Below, piece by piece: positions 16,852-24,845 of a DNA stretch of 64,000 nucleotides. Below the pieces are notes generated by a model that was not told the DNA's origin, searched no databases, and worked only from the letters and a program-made list of their open reading frames with translations. Source of the stretch: Actinomyces gerencseriae DSM 6844 (lineage in GTDB: Bacteria > Actinomycetota > Actinomycetes > Actinomycetales > Actinomycetaceae). Numbering within the stretch: the first letter of the stretch is position 1; every line of letters begins with the position of its first letter. Position numbers and translations under genes: made by a program. Where the stretch lies: NCBI RefSeq assembly GCF_000429265.1, contig NZ_KE386872.1:257622-321621 (forward strand). The letters run 5' to 3'.

Positions 16852-19629
16852 CTACGTCCCGGCCTCGGCGCCCGCCCCGGCCTCGGCGCTCCCGGAGCCC
16901 GCGCGGCGCAGGCGCAGGGAGTTGGCCACCACGATGATGCTGGAGGCCGCCATGGCGGCGCCGGCGATCATCGGGTTGAGCAGTCCCGCGGCGGCCAGCG
17001 GGATCGCGGCCACGTTGTAGGCGAAGGCCCAGAACAGGTTCTGCTTGATGACGCGCAGCGTGGCCCGGCTGACTCGGATCGCCGCGACGACCGCGTCCAG
17101 GTCGGCGCGCACGAGCGTGATGTCGGCGGCCTCGATCGCCACGTCGGTGCCCGTGCCCATGGCGAAGCCGAGGCCGCGCGTGCCCGCCTGCGCCAGGGCC
17201 GCCGCGTCATTGACACCGTCTCCGACCATGCCGACGACCCGTCCCCGGCCCTGCAGCTCGGCGATGACGTCGCGCTTGTCGCCCGGCAGCACGTCGGCGC
17301 GCACGTCCTCGCCCGCGATCCCGACCTCGGCGGCCACGCGCGCGGCGGCGCGGGCGTTGTCCCCGGTGAGCAGAACCGGCCGCACTCCCAGCGCGCGCAG
17401 GTCGGCGATCGCGGCGCGCGAGCTCGGGCGCACCGTGTCGCGCACCACCAGGACGGCGATCGCGGTCAAGGGCCGGCCCTCCGCTCCGTCCCCGCCGGAA
17501 CGCGGGGCGGCTGCGAGCACGACGGCGGTGGCACCCGAGTCCTGAGCGGTCCCCAGGGCCTTCTCCAGCGAGTCGGGGATCCCGATGCCGCGCTCGGCGA
17601 TCCAGGTCGGGCGGCCGACGGCGACCTCGCGGCCCTCCACGCGTCCGGTCACGCCCTGGCCCTCATGGTTGGAGAAGTCCTCCACGCGGGGCGGCGGGGT
17701 CGGGCGGACGCCCGACCCGGATGGCGCCTCGGCGCTCGTCCCCCTGGACATCCCGGCGCCGGTCCCACCGCCTTCACCGGTGTCGGCACCGGCTCCGGGG
17801 TCGGCCCCGGAGCCCGATCCGGCGGCGCGGGCGGCCTGCGCGATGGCGGCGGCCACGGGGTGCTCGCTGGCCGCCTCGAGCGCGCCCGCCAGGCGCAGCG
17901 CCTCGGCGCGATCGGTGCCGTCGGAGACCGTGATGGCGTCGTCGTCGGAGGCGTCCAGGCTCATGCGACCCCGCGTCACGGTGCCGGTCTTGTCCAGCAC
18001 GATCGTGTCCAGGGCGCGGGTGGACTCCAGCACCTCGGGCCCCTTGATGACGACGCCGAGCCGGGCGGCGCGCCCCGAGCCCACCAGCAGGGCCGTGGGC
18101 GTGGCCAGGCCCAGTGCGCACGGGCAGGCGATGACGAGCACGGCGACGGCCGCCATGAGGGCCTGCTGCAACGGTTGCCCCGCCAGGAGCCAGCCGGCCA
18201 GGGTCGCGGCCGACAGGATGAGCACGGCGGGCACGAACACCCCCGAGATCCGGTCGGCCAGGCGCTGCACCGGGGCCTTGCCCGCCTGGGCGGCCGTGAC
18301 CATGGCGCCGATGCGGGCCAGGGTCGTGCCCTCGCCGACGGCGGTGGCCCGCACCAGCAGCGAGCCGGAGGTGTTGACGCAGCCGCCTGCGACGGCGTCG
18401 CCGATCCCGACCTCGACGGGCACCGACTCGCCGGTGAGCATGGAGGCATCCACCGCGGAGCGGCCCTCGACGACGACGCCGTCGGTGGCGATCTTCTCCC
18501 CGGGACGCACCGTCAGCAGGTCGCCCGCCCGCAGCGCATCGACCGGCACTCGCTCCTCGGCGCGGTCGGCGTCGGCGCGCGGGGCGCCGTCGTCGTCCAG
18601 GACATCGATCGCGTCGGCGGAGCCCGACGGCGAGGTCAGGCGCACCCGCACGGCCTCCTTGGCGCCGAGCTCGAGCAGGGCGCGCAAGGCGTCGCCGGAT
18701 CGGTACCGGGCGCGGGCCTCGGCGTAGCGGCCCGCCAGGAGGAAGGTGGTGACCCAGGCGGCCGACTCGAAGTACATGTGCGCCGCGTGGCCCTGGTGGC
18801 GCGGCATGAGCTCCATGGTCATGCGCATGCCGATCTCCCCGGCGCCTCCCCAGACCAGCGCCCACAGGCTCCAGGCGGAAGCGGCGACCACCCCCAGGGA
18901 CACGAGCGTGTCCATGGTGAAGGAGCCGTGGCGCAGCGCGCGGGCGGCGGCCCTGTGGAAGGGCCAGGCGCCCCAGGTCGCCACCGGCATCGCCATGAGG
19001 GCGACCGTCCACTGCCAGCCGGGCAGTTGGAGGGCCGGGATCATGGAGATCGCCATGACGGGGACGGACAGGATGAGGCTGTAGGTCAGGCGCATGCGCA
19101 GATCGGCGGCCCGGGCGACCTGAGAGGCCCCGATGCGCGGGGCTGGGGGCTCGTCGGTCGCCGCGACGTCCCGGGGGGCCGTCCCCCGGCCGACGGCCCC
19201 GGTCGGTCCTCGCTCGGCGCCCGCCGGGCCGGTCGCGTCCGGTGGGCCGGCCTCCTCTTCGGCGCGGTCGCTCGGGGTGTCGCTCGCGGATCTCGCGGCG
19301 CCCGCCGCGGAGGACTCACCCGGATGCCGGTCGCCGGAGGCCGGGGGCGTCGATGACGCGGCCGACGACATGACGGTGGCGGTGTAACCGGCTCGGGCGA
19401 CGGCGGCGAGCAGGTCGTCGTCGGAGATCGCGGCGGGTGCGGTGACACGGGCGGACTCGGTGGCGAGGTTGACGCTGGCGCTCACGCCGTCGAGCTTGGA
19501 GAGCTTCTTCTCCACGCGCGCCACGCATGATGCGCAGGTCATGCCCTCCACGGTCAGGTCGATGGCGCGCAGGCCGGTCGCGTCGGCGGTGCCCGCGGGA
19601 GCGGTGGCGATGCCGGTGGTTCGGGTCAT
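16852..19629 (-). CDS. copA: copper-translocating P1B-type ATPase
   Basis: The 925-residue membrane pump exports Cu(I) using ATP. An N-terminal heavy-metal-associated domain has G-M-T-C-A-S-C at about residues 29-35. A low-complexity Ala/Gly/Pro linker (about 85-160) precedes the transmembrane region. The metal site C-P-C-A-L-G lies at about residue 502, the phosphorylation motif D-K-T-G-T at about 544 and G-D-G-V-N-D-A-A at about 800. An unusual Gly/Ala/Thr-rich insertion sits in the nucleotide-binding domain (about 600-650), making the protein longer than typical CopA. The gene lies downstream of a CopZ-like chaperone and CsoR in the same orientation and is probably induced by copper through CsoR. 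No partner oxidase is nearby. Confidence 0.92.
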   Translation of the reverse strand: MTRTTGIATAPAGTADATGLRAIDLTVEGMTCASCVARVEKKLSKLDGVSASVNLATESARVTAPAAISDDDLLAAVARAGYTATVMSSAASSTPPASGDRHPGESSAAGAARSASDTPSDRAEEEAGPPDATGPAGAERGPTGAVGRGTAPRDVAATDEPPAPRIGASQVARAADLRMRLTYSLILSVPVMAISMIPALQLPGWQWTVALMAMPVATWGAWPFHRAAARALRHGSFTMDTLVSLGVVAASAWSLWALVWGGAGEIGMRMTMELMPRHQGHAAHMYFESAAWVTTFLLAGRYAEARARYRSGDALRALLELGAKEAVRVRLTSPSGSADAIDVLDDDGAPRADADRAEERVPVDALRAGDLLTVRPGEKIATDGVVVEGRSAVDASMLTGESVPVEVGIGDAVAGGCVNTSGSLLVRATAVGEGTTLARIGAMVTAAQAGKAPVQRLADRISGVFVPAVLILSAATLAGWLLAGQPLQQALMAAVAVLVIACPCALGLATPTALLVGSGRAARLGVVIKGPEVLESTRALDTIVLDKTGTVTRGRMSLDASDDDAITVSDGTDRAEALRLAGALEAASEHPVAAAIAQAARAAGSGSGADPGAGADTGEGGGTGAGMSRGTSAEAPSGSGVRPTPPPRVEDFSNHEGQGVTGRVEGREVAVGRPTWIAERGIGIPDSLEKALGTAQDSGATAVVLAAAPRSGGDGAEGRPLTAIAVLVVRDTVRPSSRAAIADLRALGVRPVLLTGDNARAAARVAAEVGIAGEDVRADVLPGDKRDVIAELQGRGRVVGMVGDGVNDAAALAQAGTRGLGFAMGTGTDVAIEAADITLVRADLDAVVAAIRVSRATLRVIKQNLFWAFAYNVAAIPLAAAGLLNPMIAGAAMAASSIIVVANSLRLRRAGSGSAEAGAGAEAGT

Positions 19630-19658
19630 GATGGATCAGACTCCTGGACGTGAGTGCT

Positions 19659-19747
19659 GGGCCCGCCGGGCGCGCCGGGGGAGGAGGACGGGTAGCGCGT
19701 AGTCGGCGAGCCGCCGCAGGGGCCCGCCGGGCGCGCCGGGGGAGGAG
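19659..19747. repeat. 28-bp direct repeat around 33 bp (CRISPR-like geometry), unit 1
   Basis: Positions 19659-19686 and 19720-19747 are identical over exactly 28 bp (starting GGGCCCGCCGGGCGCGCC). They are separated by 33 bp of unrelated sequence, giving a period of 61. The unit lies in the gap between copA and the copper chaperone gene. Similar units with different sequences occur at 20580, 57264, 58212 and 63358. Confidence 0.8.
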
Positions 19748-19817
19748 CTCCGGCGGTCCCGCGGTCCACCTGGACGGGGAACCGGGCCCGGGCGTGTCGG
19801 GGAGGGGGCAGCCGGTC

Positions 19818-19845
19818 GTGGTGCGGGACGTGCGTCCCGCACCAC
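19818..19845 (-). terminator. strong hairpin downstream of the copper chaperone
   Basis: GTGGTGCGGGAC (19818-19829) and GTCCCGCACCAC (19834-19845) form a perfect 12-bp stem with a 4-nt loop, starting 24 bp after the minus-strand chaperone gene. There is no U-tract, so it may attenuate or stabilise rather than terminate before copA. Confidence 0.55.
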
Positions 19846-19869
19846 GTGCGCGCGGGTGGGGCGGGGCCC

Positions 19870-20133
19870 TCAGACGACGTCGCGCTCGACGGCGTCGAGG
19901 GTGTAGTCGCCGGCCTCATCGATGGCCGCCGCCAGCGCGGCGTCGTTCAGGACGACGTCGGAGACCACGGTGGCCACCGACTGGCCGCCCTTGTCGAGGA
20001 CGACGGAGACGTTCTTGACGCCGTCGAGGCTCTTGAGCTCCTCGGTGACGTGGGTGACGCAGTGGTCGCAGGTCAGGCCCGAGAGCTTGAGGGTGGTGGT
20101 GCGGTCGGTGCCGTCGGCTGTGAACTCGGACAT
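19870..20133 (-). CDS. copZ: heavy-metal-associated domain copper chaperone
   Basis: This 87-residue protein is a single HMA domain of ferredoxin-like fold with the metal-binding motif L-T-C-D-H-C near residue 21. It would carry Cu(I) in the cytosol and hand it to the ATPase encoded next on the same strand. An acidic, short N-terminal extension precedes the domain. It is 24 bp downstream of csoR and probably in one transcript with it. The length is slightly above the usual 67-75 residues. Confidence 0.88.
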   Translation of the reverse strand: MSEFTADGTDRTTTLKLSGLTCDHCVTHVTEELKSLDGVKNVSVVLDKGGQSVATVVSDVVLNDAALAAAIDEAGDYTLDAVERDVV

Positions 20134-20157
20134 GGGTGTGCTCCTTGGGTTGTGCGT

Positions 20158-20439
20158 TCAGGACCGCACGAGGCGGGCGATCGCGTCGGACGCCTCGCGG
20201 ATCTTGGCCTGGCCCTCGGCGTCGGAGGACTGGGCGGCGTGGATGACGCAGTGGCTCATGTGGTCCTCCAGCAGGCCGAGGCTGACGGCTTGGAGGGCCT
20301 TGGTGGCCGCCGCGACTTGAGTGAGGACGTCGATGCAGTACGTGTCCGCCTCGACCATGCGGGAGATGCCGCGGATTTGCCCCTCGATGCGGCGCAGCCG
20401 CTTGAGGTAGTCGTCCTTGGTGCCCGTGTAGCCGGCCAT
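20158..20439 (-). CDS. csoR: copper-sensing transcriptional repressor CsoR
   Basis: The 93-residue all-helical protein belongs to the CsoR/RcnR family. The Cu(I) ligands are visible as Cys in T-Y-C-I-D-V-L and His and Cys in D-H-M-S-H-C, matching the family's Cys-His-Cys pattern. The N-terminal K-R-L-R-R-I-E-G-Q-I-R-G is the conserved DNA-binding helix region. It leads the csoR-copZ-copA operon and should repress it from the palindrome at 20491-20507 until copper is bound. Confidence 0.93.
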   Translation of the reverse strand: MAGYTGTKDDYLKRLRRIEGQIRGISRMVEADTYCIDVLTQVAAATKALQAVSLGLLEDHMSHCVIHAAQSSDAEGQAKIREASDAIARLVRS

Positions 20440-20490
20440 GCGACCTCACTCCCTTCGCGCCTGCGAGCCTCCGTCGAGGCAATGGCGAAA

Positions 20491-20507
20491 GTACCCCTAG
20501 GGGGTAG
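20491..20507. promoter_or_regulatory. CsoR operator
   Basis: GTACCCCTAGGGGGTAG is a GC-tract inverted repeat of the type bound by CsoR in actinobacteria and lies 52 bp upstream of the csoR start. The surrounding sequence is the expected promoter position of the operon. Confidence 0.8.
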
Positions 20508-20579
20508 GGGTGTCAAGTGGTGTCCCGGCCGCTCCGGGTCCGTGGCTGGATCGATGACGGGCGGGGCGCGGGGGTCGGA

Positions 20580-20668
20580 GTCGGCCCGGGATGGGCGCGG
20601 AGCCGCTCCATGGTGAGATCGACAGGAATCTCGGCGTCACGTCGGCCCGGGATGGGCGCGGAGCCGCT
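20580..20668. repeat. 28-bp direct repeat around 33 bp (CRISPR-like geometry), unit 2
   Basis: Positions 20580-20607 and 20641-20668 are identical over 28 bp (beginning GTCGGCCCGGGATGGGCG) with a 33-bp gap and period 61. It lies between the divergent csoR operon and the gene at 20744. The sequence is unrelated to unit 1. Confidence 0.8.
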
Positions 20669-20743
20669 ACGGAAGGGGCCCGGCGTGGAGGGGGGCCGGC
20701 TCGGAAGGGACCCGGAATCGGCTCGGCGTGAGATCCTGGGCCC

Positions 20744-21523
20744 ATGACCACGCCGCCAGTTCGCGAAGACGTTGACTCGGACTCCTGGGCCCCCATCGGT
20801 TGGGAGGCCGATGACCTGGATTTCGATGAGGCCCCTTTCGGCTCCGTGCTTGGCGATCCGCTCATGGGGTCGCTGCTGTTCGACGACTCGGAGCTCGACG
20901 ACCCCTCGCCCGAGCGCCGGTCGGAGGAGGGACCCGACCGGCGCACGCGGGAGGATCGGCTTGCGCCCGATGACGGGGCGGCGTCCGACTCCGGGGCCCG
21001 GCCCGACCCGACCGCCGCGCTGCGCGCCCGGGCCGAGGAGCAGCGACGCGCCATGCGGCGCGAGATCCCGCAGGACCAGCGGGCGGCCGCCCCGCAGCCC
21101 TCGGGATACGGGCGCGCCCGCGACGGGCGGCCGAGCGCCGCGAACGGGCATCTGGGCCCCGATGGGCGGAGGGCTGCCCGACCCGCGCGGCGGACCGGTC
21201 CGGCGCCCGTACCGGCGCCGTCGACGCCCTACGGCGGCGTGCCCGGGCTGCCGCCCGGCTACAACGGCGCACCCGGGCGGCCGGCCGGCTACGGCGGTGG
21301 CCCCGGACTGCCGCCCGGCTACAACGGCGCGCAACCGATGGGCGGCCCTGTTCGGCCGGCGGCCCCCGCGGGCCCCAACCCGTATGCGCAGCCGCAGCCC
21401 TACGTCCCAACCGATCGGGCTCGGCGTACTCGGCCCGCGAGATCGGGCGGGGTCGGTGCCGGCTCCTACCTGTGGTGGTTCATCCTCTTCCTGGTCGTCA
21501 TGGTCTGGAGCTCCATCAGATGA
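20744..21523 (+). CDS. hypothetical protein with C-terminal membrane anchor
   Basis: The 259-residue product is acidic and disordered in its first half, then Pro/Gly/Tyr-rich with a repeated G-L-P-P-G-Y-N-G-A block (two copies 20 residues apart). It ends in one hydrophobic segment (W-W-F-I-L-F-L-V-V-M-V-W). A tail-anchored protein with its bulk in the cytoplasm is the simplest topology. The DNA encoding the repeat has 29 bp repeated at a 60-bp period with one mismatch. No family recognised. Confidence 0.55.
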   Translation: MTTPPVREDVDSDSWAPIGWEADDLDFDEAPFGSVLGDPLMGSLLFDDSELDDPSPERRSEEGPDRRTREDRLAPDDGAASDSGARPDPTAALRARAEEQRRAMRREIPQDQRAAAPQPSGYGRARDGRPSAANGHLGPDGRRAARPARRTGPAPVPAPSTPYGGVPGLPPGYNGAPGRPAGYGGGPGLPPGYNGAQPMGGPVRPAAPAGPNPYAQPQPYVPTDRARRTRPARSGGVGAGSYLWWFILFLVVMVWSSIR

Positions 21524-21624
21524 GCCGACGCCGCGTGCCCTCCCGGGTGCCGGGCCGGGCGCGGGACGGCCCGGCGTGAGCTGCGCGCCCCGGGGCCCGG
21601 AGCGCCGCGGCGGCCCCGGGGCTC

Positions 21625-22341
21625 TCATTCGCGAGGCGCGGTGGCGGGCGCGCGGCCGGTGGCCGCGTAGCCGTGCCTGAAGGCCCACACGACGATCTCC
21701 AGGCGAGACTTCGTCCCCGTCTTGGTGAACAGCACGGAGATGTGCGACTTGACCGTGGCCTCGGAGATGGACAGTTGCGACGCGATCCTGCGGTTGGAGG
21801 CGCCCTCGCACAGCATGTGGAGGACGTCGCGCTCCCGCTTCGAGAGGGTGACGCTCCCGTCCTCGGCGTGAGCGGAGGCCAGCACATAGTCGATCAGCCG
21901 CGCGGTCGACATCGGAGTGACGACCTTCGCCCCGGAGTGCACCGTCCGGACCGCGGAGAGGATCTCGTGGGCGGACGCGCTCTTGAGCAGGAAGCCGCTG
22001 GCGCCCGCGCTCAGGCCCTGGATGAGGCTGTCGTCCGTGTCCACGGTGGTCAGCAGGATGACGCCGGTGCTGGGGGATACCCGCAGCACCTCGCGCGCCA
22101 TCTCCACTCCGTCCATGCTCTCCATGTGAACGTCGGTGATGAGGACGTTCACCCGGTTCGACCCGAGGAACTCGAGCATCTGGTCGGCGTGGCGCGTCGC
22201 GAGCAGGACGTGGATATCCTCCGCCGCGGCGAAGTAGGACTCCAGGCAGGTTAGTGCCATCGCGTCGTCGTCGATGAGGACGACGCCGATGCGCTCGGGG
22301 TCGAGGGTGTGCTCGGGGTCAAGGGCAGTCAGGGAACTCAT
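21625..22341 (-). CDS. NarL/LuxR-type response regulator
   Basis: The 238-residue protein has an N-terminal receiver domain (I-D-D-D-A acidic pocket, phospho-acceptor Asp in L-I-T-D-V-H-M, Lys in L-K-S-A) and a C-terminal LuxR helix-turn-helix (L-S-K-R-E-R-D-V-L-H-M-L-C-E-G-A-S-N). No sensor kinase gene is adjacent. It is divergent from the RiPP operon and separated by 437 bp, so it is the best candidate for its pathway regulator. The phosphorylating kinase is unknown. Confidence 0.88.
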   Translation of the reverse strand: MSSLTALDPEHTLDPERIGVVLIDDDAMALTCLESYFAAAEDIHVLLATRHADQMLEFLGSNRVNVLITDVHMESMDGVEMAREVLRVSPSTGVILLTTVDTDDSLIQGLSAGASGFLLKSASAHEILSAVRTVHSGAKVVTPMSTARLIDYVLASAHAEDGSVTLSKRERDVLHMLCEGASNRRIASQLSISEATVKSHISVLFTKTGTKSRLEIVVWAFRHGYAATGRAPATAPRE

Positions 22342-22778
22342 ACGTCTCCTCGCGAAGTAGCCGGCACGAGCCGTGGTCAGAGACGCCCGCGGCTTCCGGG
22401 AAGATAACGATAATATTACGATTCAGAATACCCAAGACCTCGGCTTGACGGTGCCCCCCGGGTGTGCGCTTGATGATGTCGCGAGGTCGCTTCGGCGAGG
22501 CCCCGCCCGTGAGATGCCAGCGTGTCGCGGCCCGGGCTCGCACGACCGGATCAACCGGGCCCGCACGGCGGCGGGCCGCCACGGCCCGGAGCGCGTCCGA
22601 CATCCCTCTACCGGCGGTGCGCCGAAGGGATGAATCGGGTCGTTCGAACGGGGCGTGTGCGATCACTCCAAGAGAGACAGCGCAGTAGATCGACGACTGA
22701 TGCGCGGTTCCGGGCGATCCGGGCAGACTCGTCGCATCAACGGCACGTTCCTGAAGGTGTGCCCGACCCTGTCCCAGC
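22342..22778. promoter_or_regulatory. divergent promoter region of the response regulator and the RiPP operon
   Basis: This 437-bp gap holds no convincing gene. An AT-rich patch at 22401-22430 stands out sharply against the GC-rich background and includes the palindromic TAATATTA at 22411-22418, bordered by CGA and CG. It could hold overlapping promoters or the response-regulator binding site. TTGACG at 22444 could be a -35 element for the rightward operon. Confidence 0.4.
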
Positions 22779-24158
22779 GTGAAAGGCGGATCCGTGTACA
22801 GGTCTGCGCTCGTGGAGCCGATCGCTCCCTCACTGGCTCGCACGGCGTCCCTCGAGTCGCCCGTCGGCCTGGTGTCCCGCGCCGCGGAGCTGTCGCAGTC
22901 CTCGGGGGAGCCGCCCTTCTCGATCTGGACCGGATTCCTCGGCGACCTCTCGGCGGCGCTGCGCTCGCAGCGCACCTGGACGCATCGGGTCGAGTCCGGG
23001 AACATCGACGGCGCCGGCGGCGCCATCGACCCCGATCTCGCCAGGCACATCGCGATCGTGGAGTCCCTGGAGCGCTACTCCAGCTGCTCGTGGGCTGACG
23101 AGGACCTGATCTGGGACACCCCCGCCGGCCTCGGCGACGCCGCCATCGGCCCGGACCGCTGGCCCGCCTGCTCGCCCACGGAGCTGGCGGACCCGCACTG
23201 CGGCCTGGTCCCCTTCGACTCCAGGGTGCCGCTGCGCTGGGTGCGGGGCTGGTCCCTGACCCGGGGGCGCGAGGTCTTCGTGCCGGCCATCCTGGTCTAC
23301 CTGAAGTTCCCGGTGCACAGCCCCTCCGAGCGCTTCACCAACACGGTGTCCACGGGCACGGCGGCTCACTCCGACCTGCGCGAGGCGGTCCTCGGCGGTC
23401 TGCTGGAGGTCATCGAACGGGACGCCATCGCCCTGACCTGGCTGCAGCGGCTTCGGCTGCCCGAGATCGTGGTGGACCCCGCCGTCCTCGACCCCGAGGT
23501 CGCCGAGTACCACCGCGTCGGGACCTCCACCGAGTTGACGGTTCACCTCCGGGACGCCACGACCGACTACGGGATTCCGATCCTCTACGCGGTCCAGACC
23601 TCCGAGGCGGACACCGAGCTGTCCCAGGTGGTGGCGGCCACCTGCGACCTCGACCCGCAGCGGGCCCTGGCCAAGATCTACCGCGAGCTCGCCTCGTTGC
23701 GCATCGCCCTGCGCAGTCACGCGCGCAGTCCCCGCGCCCAGGAGGTCACCGGCCAGGACATGACCGTGGTCGGCGGCGCCCTGGCCGACGCCGCCCCCTC
23801 CATGCGCCACGTCTTCGACTTCCTCCTGGAGGGCCCCCGGCCCATCCGCCGGCTGACCGACATGGGACGGCCCGAGCTCCGGGGGATCCGTGAATCGTCC
23901 GACGATTCGCTCGACCGGGTCGTCTCCGCGCTGGAGCGGGCGGGGTCGGAGGCCGTCGTGGTGGACCTGACCACCGACGAGGCCCGTCAGGTCGGAATGC
24001 ACGTGGTCAAGACCCTCGTGCCCGAGGCGGTGCCGCTGTCCTTCAGCCACCACGCCCGCTACCTCGCCACCCCCCGCCTCTACGAGGCACCCCGCGCCAT
24101 GGGCCTGAAGGCCCACGACGAGGCCGGTATCAACCCCGTCCGTCAGCCCTTCGCCTGA
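22779..24158 (+). CDS. YcaO-domain cyclodehydratase of an azole-forming RiPP
   Basis: The 459-residue protein is the YcaO enzyme that uses ATP to cyclise Cys (and possibly Ser/Thr) of a precursor peptide to azolines. Nucleotide-binding motifs are visible: E-S-L-E-R-Y at 95-100 and G-L-L-E-V-I-E-R-D-A at about 207-216. The C-terminus ends P-V-R-Q-P-F-A, where TOMM-type YcaO proteins usually end in a proline-rich tail. GTG 22779 has no good ribosome binding site; GTG 22794, with AAAGGCGG just upstream, is an alternative start. It opens an operon in which E1-like partner proteins follow directly, as expected for a split cyclodehydratase. Confidence 0.88.
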   Translation: MKGGSVYRSALVEPIAPSLARTASLESPVGLVSRAAELSQSSGEPPFSIWTGFLGDLSAALRSQRTWTHRVESGNIDGAGGAIDPDLARHIAIVESLERYSSCSWADEDLIWDTPAGLGDAAIGPDRWPACSPTELADPHCGLVPFDSRVPLRWVRGWSLTRGREVFVPAILVYLKFPVHSPSERFTNTVSTGTAAHSDLREAVLGGLLEVIERDAIALTWLQRLRLPEIVVDPAVLDPEVAEYHRVGTSTELTVHLRDATTDYGIPILYAVQTSEADTELSQVVAATCDLDPQRALAKIYRELASLRIALRSHARSPRAQEVTGQDMTVVGGALADAAPSMRHVFDFLLEGPRPIRRLTDMGRPELRGIRESSDDSLDRVVSALERAGSEAVVVDLTTDEARQVGMHVVKTLVPEAVPLSFSHHARYLATPRLYEAPRAMGLKAHDEAGINPVRQPFA

Positions 24159-24179
24159 CCCGCATCCGCAGGAACGAGC

Positions 24180-24845
24180 ATGAGCATGAGAACCGCCGCA
24201 GCACGACCGGTCACGGCCTACCTGCCGCAAGGGCAGTTCGGACAGGCCGTCGTCCACCGCCTCGCCCGGCCGCAGGACGTCGTCCTGCCCGTCGATCACG
24301 CCCTGGTGGACGCCCTGGTCCCCTATGCCGACCGCCTTGTCCTGGTGGCCGACGCCGACCGCGTCGCCCTGCGCGAGGCCCTGGACGACCTGTCCTTCAC
24401 CCGGTCCCTGCCCTCCCTGGGCCTGGAGCTGACCCCCACCGAGTTGCGCTGCGGGCCCCTGGTCGTACCCGGGCGCACGGCCTGCTACCACTGCTACGCC
24501 CGGCGTCGGCAGCAGCACGGCTACCGCCCGCTTCCCGAGGACCTCGAACCTCTTCCCCAGGGATACGCCCGGCATCACGTGGTTCTCGGCGCTGGCCTGA
24601 TCGCCCTGGCCCTGGGCGTCCTGGACCGTGAGGGCCCGGTCGACGGCGGCGAGCCCGGCCCGGACGACGCCACCGGAGCCGACGGGCTCGGCGGGCAGGT
24701 GTGGACCGTCGATCTCGTCACCGGTATGACCTCCCTGGCCCGAACCATCGCGACCGACCGTTGCGAGACCTGCTCCGGGCGCTACGCCGCCCGGCGCGAC
24801 GGGGTCCCCGCGCTCGCCGCCCTCCTGCCCGGGCGGGTGATCTGA
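24180..24845 (+). CDS. E1/ThiF-like cyclodehydratase partner without RRE
   Basis: The start ATG 24180 has AGGA 7 bp upstream. The 221-residue product carries two zinc-type Cys pairs, C-Y-H-C at 102-105 and C-E-T-C at 195-198, typical of the ThiF-like (Ocin-ThiF/SagC-like) proteins that assist YcaO enzymes. It is much shorter than canonical E1-like proteins, lacks an obvious nucleotide-binding loop, and has no recognisable RRE at the N-terminus. It probably forms a complex with the YcaO protein and with the larger partner encoded immediately downstream. Its stop codon directly abuts the next start. Confidence 0.7.
   Translation: MSMRTAAARPVTAYLPQGQFGQAVVHRLARPQDVVLPVDHALVDALVPYADRLVLVADADRVALREALDDLSFTRSLPSLGLELTPTELRCGPLVVPGRTACYHCYARRRQQHGYRPLPEDLEPLPQGYARHHVVLGAGLIALALGVLDREGPVDGGEPGPDDATGADGLGGQVWTVDLVTGMTSLARTIATDRCETCSGRYAARRDGVPALAALLPGRVI

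Noticed and set aside
19659..20668. Annotating the 61-bp-period units as true CRISPR arrays
   Set aside because: Each has only two repeats, the repeats differ between loci, and there is no leader or cas gene; reported as CRISPR-like geometry only.
22342..22778. A second precursor peptide upstream of the YcaO gene
   Set aside because: Small frames there lack a leader-like acidic region, Cys-rich core and ribosome binding site.
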